From an uncultured Sediminibacterium sp. (lineage in GTDB: Bacteria > Bacteroidota > Bacteroidia > Chitinophagales > Chitinophagaceae): 24,446 bases of DNA. Position numbers and translations under genes: made by a program. Under the pieces are notes generated by a model that worked only from the letters and a program-made list of their open reading frames with translations, was not told the DNA's origin and ran no database searches. The DNA lies in assembly GCF_946481145.1 (NCBI RefSeq), contig NZ_CAMLMJ010000036.1:1-24446 (forward strand), in the 5' to 3' direction. Positions within the stretch are counted from its first letter, which is position 1. The number at the start of each line of letters is the position of its first letter. Shown one piece after another: positions 1 to 8,047 of the stretch.

Positions 1-55
1 TGAATTTTGAATTTTGAATTTTGAATTTTGAATTTTGAATTTTGAATTTTGAATT
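1..55. repeat. Heptamer tandem repeat, unit GAATTTT
   Basis: One T is followed by seven exact head-to-tail copies of the 7-mer GAATTTT (2-50) and a partial eighth copy. Each unit junction reads TGA on the + strand. The array continues off the left edge, so its full length and any complementary arm are not visible. The same word occurs on the opposite strand at 14175-14209. Confidence 0.95.
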
Positions 56-81
56 CCCTCCAATCACCCCATAATTCACCC

Positions 82-609
82 ATGACCAACGACCCACGAT
101 ACCCCATCGGCAAGTACCAGCCACAACCTTATTCGGAACAACAGAAAAAAGAATGGCTGGCTGATATTCAGTTTTTACCTGAAGAAGTAGAAAGAGCTAT
201 ACTTAACCTCGATGCGGCGCAACTTCAGACACCTTATAGGGATGGTGGCTGGACCGTTCAGCAACTTGTTCATCATATTGCGGATAGTCATATGAATGCT
301 TATATCCGATTCAGGTTGGGATTAACGGAAGATAATCCGACAATTAAACCCTATGATGAAAATGCCTGGGTGAAACTAGCCGATATCGAAACAGTTCCCA
401 TAAATGTATCACTGACTATTTTGCATGGAGTACACCAAAGAATGCTAGCTACCATTAAAGACCTTTCACCGGAACAGTGGGAGCGAAAAGTGGTGCATCC
501 GGAACATGGAAGGGAAATGTCGCTCTGGTTTTTACTCGGTCTCTATGCATGGCACGGTAAACACCATACCGCACATATTACTACCTTACGTGATAATAAA
601 GGATGGTAA
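82..609 (+). CDS. DinB/YfiT-like putative metal-dependent transferase or hydrolase
   Basis: This is a 175-residue protein of the DinB four-helix-bundle superfamily, closest in motif pattern to Bacillus YfiT (BstA group). Those proteins bind a metal through three histidines, and some family members transfer bacillithiol or other thiols to substrates. Visible candidate ligands are H65 in a VHHIADSH motif, and H158 and H162 in a WHGKHHTAHI motif; the spacing matches the YfiT triad. No signal peptide or membrane segment is seen, so it should be cytosolic. I chose the ATG at 82 over an in-frame TTG at 49, because the extra 11 codons would be encoded partly by the heptamer repeat. The NUDIX gene begins 3 nt after the stop, so the two are probably co-transcribed. 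The family call is firm; the substrate is unknown. Confidence 0.88.
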   Translation: MTNDPRYPIGKYQPQPYSEQQKKEWLADIQFLPEEVERAILNLDAAQLQTPYRDGGWTVQQLVHHIADSHMNAYIRFRLGLTEDNPTIKPYDENAWVKLADIETVPINVSLTILHGVHQRMLATIKDLSPEQWERKVVHPEHGREMSLWFLLGLYAWHGKHHTAHITTLRDNKGW

Positions 610-612
610 ATC

Positions 613-1173
613 ATGAGAGACCTTCGTTGGGAAAAAATTAGTTCTCGTAAAGTTTACGGTGACAGATGGCTCAATCTGCGTGCAGATTCCTGCCGGTTTC
701 CGGATGGACGCATCATTGAACCTTATTATATTGTTGAATTACCCGACTGGGCCAATATTGTAGCAGTTACCCCGGATGAACAAGTGATACTTGTACGTCA
801 ATATCGCTACCCCGTTGATCAAATAACGTTCGAATTACCGGGAGGGGTAATCGATAATGGCGAAGATCCCATGCAAGCCGCCATACGTGAATTGCAGGAA
901 GAAACAGGCTACCATTCAACAGAAGTTGAATTCTTATGCAAGCTTGCACCCAATCCTGCCATTAACGACAATACCGCCTATTTCTACCTGGCTAAAAATG
1001 CTATCCCCGGAGAAAAGAAAAATTTTGACGCATTTGAAGACATCGATGTAATGCTTTTCTCAAAAACAGACTTTCTTCAGTTAATCAAAGAAAACAAAAT
1101 ACAACACGGTGTTCAACTCGGACCAATTTATCAGGCAATAATGAGGTTGGGATGGTTGAACACAGATGTATGA
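613..1173 (+). CDS. NUDIX hydrolase, ADP-ribose pyrophosphatase-like
   Basis: The 186-residue protein carries a complete Nudix box at residues 78-100: G78, five residues, E84, seven residues, then R92-E93-L94-x-E96-E97-x-G99-Y100. Nudix enzymes cleave nucleoside diphosphates linked to another moiety, using divalent metal held by the box glutamates. The upstream beta-strand region and the LPGG lead-in resemble the ADP-sugar pyrophosphatase branch (NudF-like), so ADP-ribose or a nucleotide sugar is a reasonable guess, not proven. It follows the YfiT-like gene by 3 nt, suggesting an operon. Its last codons and TGA stop (1171-1173) fall inside a heptamer array that begins at 1165, so the two C-terminal residues are repeat-encoded. 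Confidence 0.9.
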   Translation: MRDLRWEKISSRKVYGDRWLNLRADSCRFPDGRIIEPYYIVELPDWANIVAVTPDEQVILVRQYRYPVDQITFELPGGVIDNGEDPMQAAIRELQEETGYHSTEVEFLCKLAPNPAINDNTAYFYLAKNAIPGEKKNFDAFEDIDVMLFSKTDFLQLIKENKIQHGVQLGPIYQAIMRLGWLNTDV

Positions 1174-1206
1174 TGGCTGATGTCGGATTTGGGATGTCAG
1201 ATTTTT
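1165..1206. repeat. Degenerate heptamer array, word GATGTCN
   Basis: Six consecutive 7-nt units start with GAT: gatgtat, gatggct, gatgtcg, gatttgg, gatgtca, gattttt. The array overlaps the NUDIX stop codon and ends in a run of T. In + orientation TGA appears at unit junctions. It does not pair with the neighbouring array at 1245-1279. The same word family fills 20056-20125 and, as complement, 20281-20410. Confidence 0.85.
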
Positions 1207-1244
1207 TTTTGGGGTGCAATAAATAAAATTGATAAGTTGTTTTT

Positions 1245-1279
1245 CCTAGAACCTAGAACCTAGAACCTAGAACCTAGAA
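1245..1279. repeat. Heptamer tandem repeat, unit CCTAGAA
   Basis: Five exact tandem copies of CCTAGAA span 1245-1279. The last copy supplies the folC stop codon (TAG on the minus strand, 1274-1276). On the minus strand the unit is TTCTAGG, so every copy offers another TAG to ribosomes or transcripts leaving folC. The CTAG core in each copy is self-complementary, but no long hairpin is evident. Confidence 0.95.
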
Positions 1280-2587
1280 GCCATTATTTACCTCTCCAAC
1301 GAGGAATACACTTCCGCAGATGAGGATAAGGTCGTCTTTGTTGGCGGATGATAGTACGGCTTTAAGGGTGGTATTTACATCGGGATATGTCTTTCCGGTT
1401 AGGCCAAATTTTGCGGCATTTTCCTGGAGACTTTCAGCATCTAAAGCCCTGGGAATCTGGGCTTGTGTGAAATGGTAAGAAGCATGTTTAGGGAGTAATG
1501 CCAATACTGCATCAATATCTTTATCCTTTACCATACCAATAATGATATGCAAGTGTTTGTAATTGCAATGTTCTAATTGCTCTTGAATGGCTTTTATACC
1601 ATCAACATTATGTCCTACGTCGAGTATTACTGAAGGATGTTCGTGAATTAGTTCCCATCTGCCATGGAGACCTGTGGTTTTCTTCACTTCCTTTAGTGCT
1701 GATTTTATAATGGCTGTGTTACAGTTCCATCCCATTTTTTGTAATTCATGGGTCGCTGCAAGTACGGTTATTAGATTCTTAAGCTGATAAATGCCCGTAA
1801 GATCAAGCTGGTAGTGAGTTCTGTTGTCTGTGTGATGTTGTGCTACTTCTATTTCAAGTAAATGATGATTGTAACGCCAATCGCTTATCCAATAGGTGTC
1901 GGAAGCAAATACAAAGGAAGGAGGGTTTGCTGATCCGCTGTTCACAGTGCCATAACGCGCTTCAAACACTGGTTTTGTTTCAGGCAACCATTCTCCAATA
2001 ATCACCGGAATATCTTTTTTAATGATGCCTGCTTTTTCACCGGCAATTTCCGGCAAACTATTACCAAGCATATTCATATGATCCCAACCGATATTGGTAA
2101 TAATGCTGATTTCCGGTTGAATAATATTGGTGCTGTCAAGTCTTCCTCCCAATCCGGTTTCTATTACTGCAACATCAACCTGCTGTTCTGCAAACCAGGC
2201 AAAAGCCATGGCTACTGTTATTTCAAAGAAGGATGGTTCCAATGTTTCGATAAGGGGCTGAATTTGTTGCGTAAATCGAACCACAAATTCCTCTGAACAC
2301 ATATGGCCATCTATCTTTATCCGCTCGCGAAAATCTTTTAAATGGGGAGAAGTGTATAAACCGGTTTTGTAACCTCCTTTTTGAAAAATAGCAGCAAGCA
2401 TATGGCTGGTAGATCCCTTGCCATTTGTACCTGCAATATGAATAGATTTGAATTTTTCCTGTGGATTACCCAATGCTTCACATAAACGAATCGTATTCGT
2501 AAGATCCTTTTTATAAGCCGCAGCCCCCAATCGGCTAAACATAGGAAGACGGGTAAATAAATAATCAAGGGTTTCTGTGTAGGTCAT
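1274..2587 (-). CDS. folC: Bifunctional folylpolyglutamate/dihydrofolate synthase
   Basis: This 437-residue member of the Mur-ligase superfamily attaches glutamate to folates with ATP in the cytosol. It may also make dihydrofolate from dihydropteroate. The ATP-binding P-loop AGTNGKGST is at residues 52-60, in the typical FolC position. A GLGGRLDSTN motif and an ILDVGHN motif in the C-terminal domain are also characteristic. The length matches the family. The ATG at 2585-2587 is the natural start. A TAnnTTTG-like box lies 13 nt upstream on the minus strand (2601-2608). The preceding gene in the transcription direction is a TonB-like protein, separated by a large inverted repeat, so folC may have its own transcript. 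Its stop codon is inside the CCTAGAA array. Confidence 0.95.
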   Translation of the reverse strand: MTYTETLDYLFTRLPMFSRLGAAAYKKDLTNTIRLCEALGNPQEKFKSIHIAGTNGKGSTSHMLAAIFQKGGYKTGLYTSPHLKDFRERIKIDGHMCSEEFVVRFTQQIQPLIETLEPSFFEITVAMAFAWFAEQQVDVAVIETGLGGRLDSTNIIQPEISIITNIGWDHMNMLGNSLPEIAGEKAGIIKKDIPVIIGEWLPETKPVFEARYGTVNSGSANPPSFVFASDTYWISDWRYNHHLLEIEVAQHHTDNRTHYQLDLTGIYQLKNLITVLAATHELQKMGWNCNTAIIKSALKEVKKTTGLHGRWELIHEHPSVILDVGHNVDGIKAIQEQLEHCNYKHLHIIIGMVKDKDIDAVLALLPKHASYHFTQAQIPRALDAESLQENAAKFGLTGKTYPDVNTTLKAVLSSANKDDLILICGSVFLVGEVNNGF

Positions 2588-2600
2588 AATAACTGACTAA

Positions 2601-2608
2601 CAAAGGTA
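2601..2608 (-). promoter_or_regulatory. Possible Bacteroidota -7 box for folC
   Basis: The minus strand reads TACCTTTG, which fits TAnnTTTG, 13 nt before the folC ATG. No TTG is found at the expected 19-20 nt spacing; the nearest is about 26 nt away. The call therefore rests on the -7 element alone. If it is used, the leader would be very short and the upstream part of the promoter would overlap the inverted repeat at 2611-2700. Confidence 0.35.
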
Positions 2609-2610
2609 GG

Positions 2611-2700
2611 ATAACAGATGAACAGAGAAATGTCCAATATCCAATATCGAAATATTTACCTGAACATTGGATATTGGACATTTCTCTGTTCATCTGTTAT
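2611..2700. terminator. Perfect 35-bp inverted repeat between the TonB-like gene and folC
   Basis: The left arm 2611-2645 and right arm 2666-2700 are exact reverse complements, separated by a 20-nt loop. The inner part of the arms is built on a 7-nt unit (ATCCAAT twice). The right arm abuts the TAG stop of the TonB-like gene (2701-2703). Read from that gene, the arm gives further in-line stops (TAA, TGA). It would form a very stable RNA hairpin immediately after the stop codon, so a terminator or mRNA 3'-end stabiliser is the likely role. Confidence 0.85.
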
Positions 2701-3600
2701 CTAGCCTCTCAGCTTAAAGCTGAACACCAATGTCCCGGTTTGTTCTTCGGCGGTGCCGGCATTTAGTTTTAAGGAGCGGGCTTTTCTGAGAGCAATGCTC
2801 CTGATATTTTGATTGGTAGTGGTAGTGCCGCGTGGATTTACAACTGCTACGGTAACATTGCCTGATTTATCAACTGTAATATCTACGGCCACTTTTGCAT
2901 TTTCGTTGAAGTCGTCTTCGAAAGAAGGTAATTTGGTAATGCGACGTCCATCTAGTCCATTCCGGATACTTACTCCGCCATTACCACCAGCACCGCCATT
3001 ACCGCTTGCTGCATTACCGGTGTAGCTATCTGAATTCGGATTACCATTGGGTTTGCCCTGGTCACCTTTTCCGCCTGCGATACCCTGGTCTTTAATGCCA
3101 TTATAACTATCTGCACGATTTCCACCTGTTCCTGCTGTGGTGCCACCGTTGAAAACAGCTTTTGGCTTAGGTGCAGGAGGAGTTGGGGTGGTATTGTTGG
3201 TAGTAGGTTTTGTGACTGGCGTTTTTACATTGCTAACCGGTTTATTTACGGGCTTGGTTACTGTTTTATTTACTACCGGGGCATCATCGGCTTCATTCTC
3301 ATCACCAGTGATATTGGTCTGGTCATTTTGGGTATTTGCTGCTACAGGACTTGTCTTCACATCTTCAGTGGCTGCTGGTTCTCCGGGAATTTGAGGGGCA
3401 ATATCACCCAACCCGGTTTCGCTATTGCCAAGGTTCACTTCAATACCTTCTCCAAAATCCGGCTGAGGAATCTGAGGCAAACTCCATTGCAAAAAGAAAA
3501 ACAGCAGGAACAATAGGCCACATATTGCCACAGTAATGGCAGAAGCCTTGATATTCTTCTCTTTTTCAAAATTAATGGTCATGTTAGCGTAATTACTCAT
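2701..3600 (-). CDS. TonB-like energy transducer or related envelope protein
   Basis: The 299-residue protein has an N-terminal cytoplasmic stub, one membrane segment at about residues 20-40, a long low-complexity periplasmic linker and a compact C-terminal domain (about 225-299). The linker is rich in Pro, Thr, Asn and Lys, and then in Gly and Asn. The C-terminal stretch VAVDITVDKSGNVTVAVVNP resembles the TonB C-terminal fold, and NIRSIALRKARSLKLN is typical of Bacteroidota TonB-like proteins. Such proteins normally use the proton-motive force through ExbB/ExbD to drive outer-membrane transporters. No exbB or exbD lies next to it within this window. Two nearby ATGs (residues 1 and 7) are both possible starts. 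The fold assignment is good; the transducer role is inferred. Confidence 0.72.
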   Translation of the reverse strand: MSNYANMTINFEKEKNIKASAITVAICGLLFLLFFFLQWSLPQIPQPDFGEGIEVNLGNSETGLGDIAPQIPGEPAATEDVKTSPVAANTQNDQTNITGDENEADDAPVVNKTVTKPVNKPVSNVKTPVTKPTTNNTTPTPPAPKPKAVFNGGTTAGTGGNRADSYNGIKDQGIAGGKGDQGKPNGNPNSDSYTGNAASGNGGAGGNGGVSIRNGLDGRRITKLPSFEDDFNENAKVAVDITVDKSGNVTVAVVNPRGTTTTNQNIRSIALRKARSLKLNAGTAEEQTGTLVFSFKLRG

Positions 3601-3704
3601 AAATGTACAACTATGACAAGCGTTGGTGAATAATGTTGAAAATTACATCCATTACCATGCAGTAATCCACTTTTTGGGTATAAAGAAAGGTTAATTGTGG
3701 GGGG

Positions 3705-3776
3705 AGGGGTTAGGAGTTAGGTATTAGGTATTAGGTACTGGTGTCAAGTCCTAACCCCTAACTTCTAACTAACTAT
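3705..3776. repeat. Heptamer array with complementary half, word AGGTATT
   Basis: Five 7-nt units on + (aggggtt, aggagtt, aggtatt, aggtatt, aggtact; 3705-3739) are followed by a short spacer. Complementary units (cctaacc, cctaact, tctaact) then run to about 3776. The halves pair imperfectly in several registers. The TauE/SafE TAG stop (3773-3775) lies inside the array, and read from that gene the units give repeated TAG. The same word makes up the array at 18728-18804. Probably a terminator for the four-gene radical SAM/transporter operon. Confidence 0.85.
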
Positions 3777-4543
3777 CTGCTAAAAAACACATCATACCCA
3801 AATCTTAACAATGTTGCTACAACAACCAGGAGGAAGAAGACACGAATGAATTGATTGCCTTTTCTTACAGCGAGGCGGGCTCCGAATATGCCGCCTATTG
3901 CATTGCTGATGGCCATGGGAATGGCTACTGTCCAGAGGATACTTCCTTTTAACAAAAACAAAACAATTGAACCGAGGTTGGTTGAAAGATTAACAATTTT
4001 AGCATTGGCACTGGCATGCATAAAATCGAAGCCAAGTATGGCAATAAATGCAAGCACAAGAAAACTGCCCGCACCTGGTCCGATAAAACCATCATAAAAA
4101 CCAATTACAAGGCTTATCAGCAAACTAAGCCAGATTGTTTTTTGTTTTGAGTGTTGTTTATGTACCTGCTGACCAAAATTCTTTTTACTGTAAGTATAGA
4201 TGGCGACCAGTATGAGCACAATAAAAATAACTGGCTTCATAAACCGATTACTTACAATGGTTAGCAGTTGCGAACCTGCAAAAGCTGCAATAAATGCAGT
4301 GATACACATGAGCAGTGTAATACGCCAGTTTAGTACAACACGTTTCAGGTATTGTTGTGCCGCAAAGAAAGTGCCACTGAAAGAAGGAATTTTAATGGTT
4401 CCTATAACAGTTGATACAGCCATATTGGGTAATAATACCAGGGCCGCAGGTGTTTGAATTAAACCACCACCGCCAACTACGGCATCAACAAACCCGGCAC
4501 TAAATGCCGCAATACAAAGTAGAATAATCGTGAAGCTGTCCAT
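3773..4543 (-). CDS. TauE/SafE family membrane permease
   Basis: This 256-residue integral membrane protein has about eight hydrophobic segments. The N-terminal half contains the family hallmark GFVDAVVGGGGLIQTP (about residues 18-33), and the second half repeats the idea with GFYDGFIGPGAGSF. TauE/SafE proteins are thought to export small anions such as sulfite, sulfoacetate or other organosulfur compounds. The substrate cannot be read from the sequence. It is the last gene of a tight minus-strand series: the MFS gene ends 27 nt upstream of its ATG. Its stop codon sits in the AGGTATT heptamer array. Confidence 0.9.
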   Translation of the reverse strand: MDSFTIILLCIAAFSAGFVDAVVGGGGLIQTPAALVLLPNMAVSTVIGTIKIPSFSGTFFAAQQYLKRVVLNWRITLLMCITAFIAAFAGSQLLTIVSNRFMKPVIFIVLILVAIYTYSKKNFGQQVHKQHSKQKTIWLSLLISLVIGFYDGFIGPGAGSFLVLAFIAILGFDFMHASANAKIVNLSTNLGSIVLFLLKGSILWTVAIPMAISNAIGGIFGARLAVRKGNQFIRVFFLLVVVATLLRFGYDVFFSR

Positions 4544-4570
4544 CAGATGGCAAGATAATTGATAAATGAA

Positions 4571-5797
4571 TCAAGCATTTATTGCTTTTTTGTTCAATAA
4601 GCTGCGCATGCTGATAAGTCCGAACAGAGGGCCGATGGCCAATAGCATATAATAAATGGTTGTATTTGATGGTAAAATGGATGAATGGGCGAATGGTTTT
4701 GTAATCAGGTAGTTCATCAGTTCAATACTGAAGATGGTAATGGCAAATCCGATGGAAGTGGTTAGTGTAAGTGCTGTTCCTTTCTGATTACTATCTGCTG
4801 TTTGCGAAACAAGCGCAGAAAATTGCGGTGAATCTGCAATAACAAAACAACTCCAGATAAGCAAAGCTGTTATAAAGAGTGCCGGAGGTAAATAAAAGAA
4901 TAAGGGAGCCAGTAAGCAACAAATACCTGATGCCGATAAACTAATGAAAGCAACACGGGCACTACCAATACCTCTTGATAAATATCCGCCTGCAATACAA
5001 CTGAATGCACCAATGCCAATAATAAAGAATGACCAGGTTGAAACTTTGAGTTGCAGACCGTTTTGCAGGTTATAAGTGCTTAGCATTACCGGCACAAAAG
5101 CCCAGAATGTATACAACTCCCACATGTGGCCGAAATAACCCCATGCTGCTGCTTTGAATTTTTTTTCTTTAAAAAGAGAACTGATTTTTCGAAAGGAGAT
5201 AGCTTTTCCTTTACTTCTGTGCGGCCCGTTCTTTAATAAAAATCCGACTAGTAGTCCGCCGGTAGCTGCAAAGCAGGATGTGGCAATCATAACCTGTTTC
5301 CACCTATCAACATCGTTCAGTCCTTTTAATAAGTGAGGCAGGGCCTTGCCTGCCACTAATGCACCAACCAGAAATCCAAGTGCTTTTCCCAACCCTTGTG
5401 CGTACCAGTCTGCCGCAATTTTCATTCCTACCGGATATACACCTGCTAAAAAGAATCCGGTTAAAAAACGCAGGAAAAGTAAAAAGCCGGTATCTCCGTT
5501 GGTATAAATAACCAAAAGGTTAAACAATGCAGCGAGTAAGGCTGAAAGCATAAAAACTTTTACGGGAGAAAATCTGTCTGCAATAGTAAGTAAAGCAAAA
5601 AGCAAGGTTCCTGAAATGAAACCCAGTTGCACGGCAGTAGTAATATTGCCAACCATATTGGCAGGTAAATGATAAACTGATTGAAGAGCGGGTAATATAG
5701 CGTTACCGGCAAACCATACAGAACTGCCTGCAAACTGCGAAAGAACAATCACCGGTAAAATAAACCAGGGTATTTTGGTTGTGGAGGCAGCAGTCAT
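4571..5797 (-). CDS. Major facilitator superfamily transporter
   Basis: A 408-residue polytopic protein of the usual 12-helix MFS length. The segment around residues 70-90 (ADRFSPVKVFMLSAL) occupies the loop 2-3 signature position. FLRFLTGFFLAGVYPVGMKI corresponds to helix 4, with a conserved R and a GxxP-type turn. The second half begins after a basic cytoplasmic loop near residue 200. It is an inner-membrane secondary transporter; I cannot name the substrate. Its ATG is 8 nt after the EamA gene's stop and its own stop is 27 nt before the TauE/SafE start, so the three transporters are almost certainly co-transcribed. Confidence 0.88.
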   Translation of the reverse strand: MTAASTTKIPWFILPVIVLSQFAGSSVWFAGNAILPALQSVYHLPANMVGNITTAVQLGFISGTLLFALLTIADRFSPVKVFMLSALLAALFNLLVIYTNGDTGFLLFLRFLTGFFLAGVYPVGMKIAADWYAQGLGKALGFLVGALVAGKALPHLLKGLNDVDRWKQVMIATSCFAATGGLLVGFLLKNGPHRSKGKAISFRKISSLFKEKKFKAAAWGYFGHMWELYTFWAFVPVMLSTYNLQNGLQLKVSTWSFFIIGIGAFSCIAGGYLSRGIGSARVAFISLSASGICCLLAPLFFYLPPALFITALLIWSCFVIADSPQFSALVSQTADSNQKGTALTLTTSIGFAITIFSIELMNYLITKPFAHSSILPSNTTIYYMLLAIGPLFGLISMRSLLNKKAINA

Positions 5798-5805
5798 ACT
5801 GCAAA

Positions 5806-6723
5806 TTAATCATTAGTTTTTTTACGCTGCATGGTATTGGCCAATACAAGGCCCCCGATAACGAGTAGGCCGCTTATGATATGGATGTTGGTAATTTGTT
5901 CACCCAACAGCCATACTGCTTCCAGTGTACTAAAGAGTGGTATCAGGTTGCCGAATAATACAGTGGTGCCGGTACCTAATTTCTGTAAGGCCGCATTCCA
6001 GCATAAAAAAGAAATAACAGAAGTGCCGAGTCCGAGGTAAATGATCACCCCAATTCTATTTGCGTTCCATTCAACTGCGGGGGTCAGATTAAGTTCAATC
6101 AGGTAGGCTGGCAATAATAAGAGTGTACCAAAACAAAAAACGACAAACAAAAAGTTGATGGATGAAATGCCCACAGGTTTTTTTCTTACCAGAATATTAT
6201 ACACTGCAAATGCCATGGCACCTGCAAGTATCCAAAGGTCACCTGTAGAGAATTTGAAGGACGCTAGTTTTTCCCAACTTCCCTGTGATAATAGTAATAC
6301 AATGCCGACTATACATATAAGCATACCCGCTACCCTGAAACGATTCAATCTTTCCTTCAAAAAAATAATGGCCAATACGGTTGCAAAAATGGGAGAGGAA
6401 GTAGTGCCAATTAATGCCATATTGATGGCCGATGTGTAATGCCCCGAAACATAAACAAATGTGTTAAACAAAGTAATGCCACTCAACGATACCCAGAACA
6501 GGTATTTCCAGTTTTTGAAAACGATGGATTGTTCCGCCCTGAATTTTTTGAAAGCCAGTGGTGCAATAAGTATGGTTGCAAGTGCCCAACGGTAAAAGGC
6601 AAGACTAACAGGCGGGATATGCTGATTTACAGCGCGGGAAATCACAAAATTGCCCGACCATATCATTGTTGCAATGACTGCCAGTAGAATACCAGTGTAA
6701 TAATCTTTTTTTACAGCTTGCAT
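5806..6723 (-). CDS. EamA/DMT-family transporter
   Basis: This 305-residue protein of the drug/metabolite transporter superfamily has ten predicted helices in two EamA repeats. The first is about residues 10-140 (MIWSGNFVISRAV, FLKERLNRFRVAGM); the second is about 155-300 (AVYNILVRK, WLLGEQITNIHIISGLLVIGG). Family members export amino acids, nucleobases or other metabolites. I chose the ATG at 6723 because a further upstream start at 6762 would overlap the radical SAM gene's 3' end by 26 nt. From 6723 the gap to the radical SAM stop is 13 nt. It is the second gene of that operon. Confidence 0.88.
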   Translation of the reverse strand: MQAVKKDYYTGILLAVIATMIWSGNFVISRAVNQHIPPVSLAFYRWALATILIAPLAFKKFRAEQSIVFKNWKYLFWVSLSGITLFNTFVYVSGHYTSAINMALIGTTSSPIFATVLAIIFLKERLNRFRVAGMLICIVGIVLLLSQGSWEKLASFKFSTGDLWILAGAMAFAVYNILVRKKPVGISSINFLFVVFCFGTLLLLPAYLIELNLTPAVEWNANRIGVIIYLGLGTSVISFLCWNAALQKLGTGTTVLFGNLIPLFSTLEAVWLLGEQITNIHIISGLLVIGGLVLANTMQRKKTND

Positions 6724-6736
6724 GCCTGCACTTATG

Positions 6737-8047
6737 CTATTGATATAATTCAGCACCTGCAAAATGCTGATCGTAGTTGCCTTTTATTCTTTCCATTGGA
6801 GGATTAAAATAGCCAAATTTCAGATTAGGGAACTCTTCACGAATCAGATCCATCAACTGCTTTACGCCCATGATTTCTCCTGTTTCATGCACGCCGATTT
6901 TCCCCATATACCAATCCGGATCAATATTGAAATTACGCCATTGAATCATTGACAGGTCCGTGTCGATGATAAGCTTACGCAATGCTTCATATTCTTCAAC
7001 ACTGTCTGTCATGCCTGGGAAAACAAAATAATTGATGCTGGCCCATCCGCCGAAACTTCGTACAACCTTCAAACTTTCAATGATATCTTCAAACTGGTAA
7101 TTGTTTGGTCGATAATAAGGCTCATAAATATGTTTGCGTGCAGAATTGGTACTTACCCGAATACTGTTTAGTCCGGCTTCACACAAAGCACGCACTGCAT
7201 CTGGCTTAGAGCCGTTGGTGTTGATATTGATATTACCTCTGTCTGTATGTTTTCTTATTTCAATGATCGCCTGTCTGATGGTTTCCCACATTAATAATGG
7301 TTCGCCTTCGCAGCCTTGTCCAAAACTCACAATGGGGAAGGGGGCATTCATTAAATGCGGAACCGTAAACTCCACGATTTCCTCTGCCATTGGTTTGAAG
7401 GTAAGACGGTCCTGTGTTGATACAATGGTTTCTTCTTCAGGCTGAAAAGAAATACAACCTACACAGTTTGCATTACATGCAGGCGAAGTAGGTACGGGGC
7501 ATTCCCAACGAGATAAAGAAAAGTTTCTTGCTGCCGGACAGTTGTAAGTCATGCAACAATTTTCCATCAGGTGTTTTACGAGTCTGTTTTCCGGATAATG
7601 TTCGAGTAATTGTTGTGTGCCTGTTTTTATTTTTTTATCGTCATAACCAGCACATTCCTGACGAATATCTTTTTCAATTCTTACGGCTGGGACATAGGTT
7701 TTATTATCTAGCCATCCTACTGCAGTATAGCAGAACAATGGAAGGGTAGGAGCATCTGGTAAAGTCTCATAAGCGGCTATATAGAGCCCTGTATGAGCTG
7801 GTGGAATAAATGCAGCCACGGCCCATCCTTTTTCGCACAAACGCATTTCACCGGTAGTAACATCAATCCCAATTCCCCTTCTGCCAGGCAACTCATAAAG
7901 ATTGCCTCCGTCTGGTAATTCAATCCACTCTTCCGTTGGTATAGGAAACGCATCCCATCCTGCACGGCCTGCTGCATAAAGACTGGTGTCTTCAAAAATA
8001 TTTCCGTTTCCGTCGGAGTAGAGAATATATGGTGATTGGGGTAGCAT
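6737..8047 (-). CDS. Radical SAM protein with cysteine-rich pre-domain, function unknown
   Basis: The 436-residue protein has a canonical CX3CX2C motif (C191, C195, C198) that would hold the SAM-binding [4Fe-4S] cluster. A glycine/glutamate motif FGQGCEGEPL and a NINTNGSKP beta-strand follow, as in the activase/SPASM-like branch. About 190 residues precede the motif, an unusually long N-terminal region. It contains four more cysteines just upstream (C164, C165, C170, C183) that could bind a second cluster. No known reaction can be assigned. It is the first gene of an operon with EamA, MFS and TauE/SafE transporters (gaps 13, 8 and 27 nt). Its ATG directly abuts a heptamer array. Confidence 0.85.
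   Translation of the reverse strand: MLPQSPYILYSDGNGNIFEDTSLYAAGRAGWDAFPIPTEEWIELPDGGNLYELPGRRGIGIDVTTGEMRLCEKGWAVAAFIPPAHTGLYIAAYETLPDAPTLPLFCYTAVGWLDNKTYVPAVRIEKDIRQECAGYDDKKIKTGTQQLLEHYPENRLVKHLMENCCMTYNCPAARNFSLSRWECPVPTSPACNANCVGCISFQPEEETIVSTQDRLTFKPMAEEIVEFTVPHLMNAPFPIVSFGQGCEGEPLLMWETIRQAIIEIRKHTDRGNININTNGSKPDAVRALCEAGLNSIRVSTNSARKHIYEPYYRPNNYQFEDIIESLKVVRSFGGWASINYFVFPGMTDSVEEYEALRKLIIDTDLSMIQWRNFNIDPDWYMGKIGVHETGEIMGVKQLMDLIREEFPNLKFGYFNPPMERIKGNYDQHFAGAELYQ

Noticed and set aside
1..55. Sequencing or assembly artefact as the cause of the repeats
   Set aside because: Units differ between loci, degenerate variants occur inside arrays, and array edges coincide with gene stop codons, which an artefact would not produce. 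Copy number in the exact arrays could still be misassembled.
49..81. Upstream TTG start for the YfiT-like protein
   Set aside because: It would lie in the GAATTTT array; the ATG at 82 starts next to the conserved region.
3137..3394. Overlapping + strand reading frame inside the TonB-like gene, hydrophobic and low-complexity
   Set aside because: It is the antisense of the Pro/Thr-rich linker; the minus-strand protein has a signal-anchor and a recognisable C-terminal domain.
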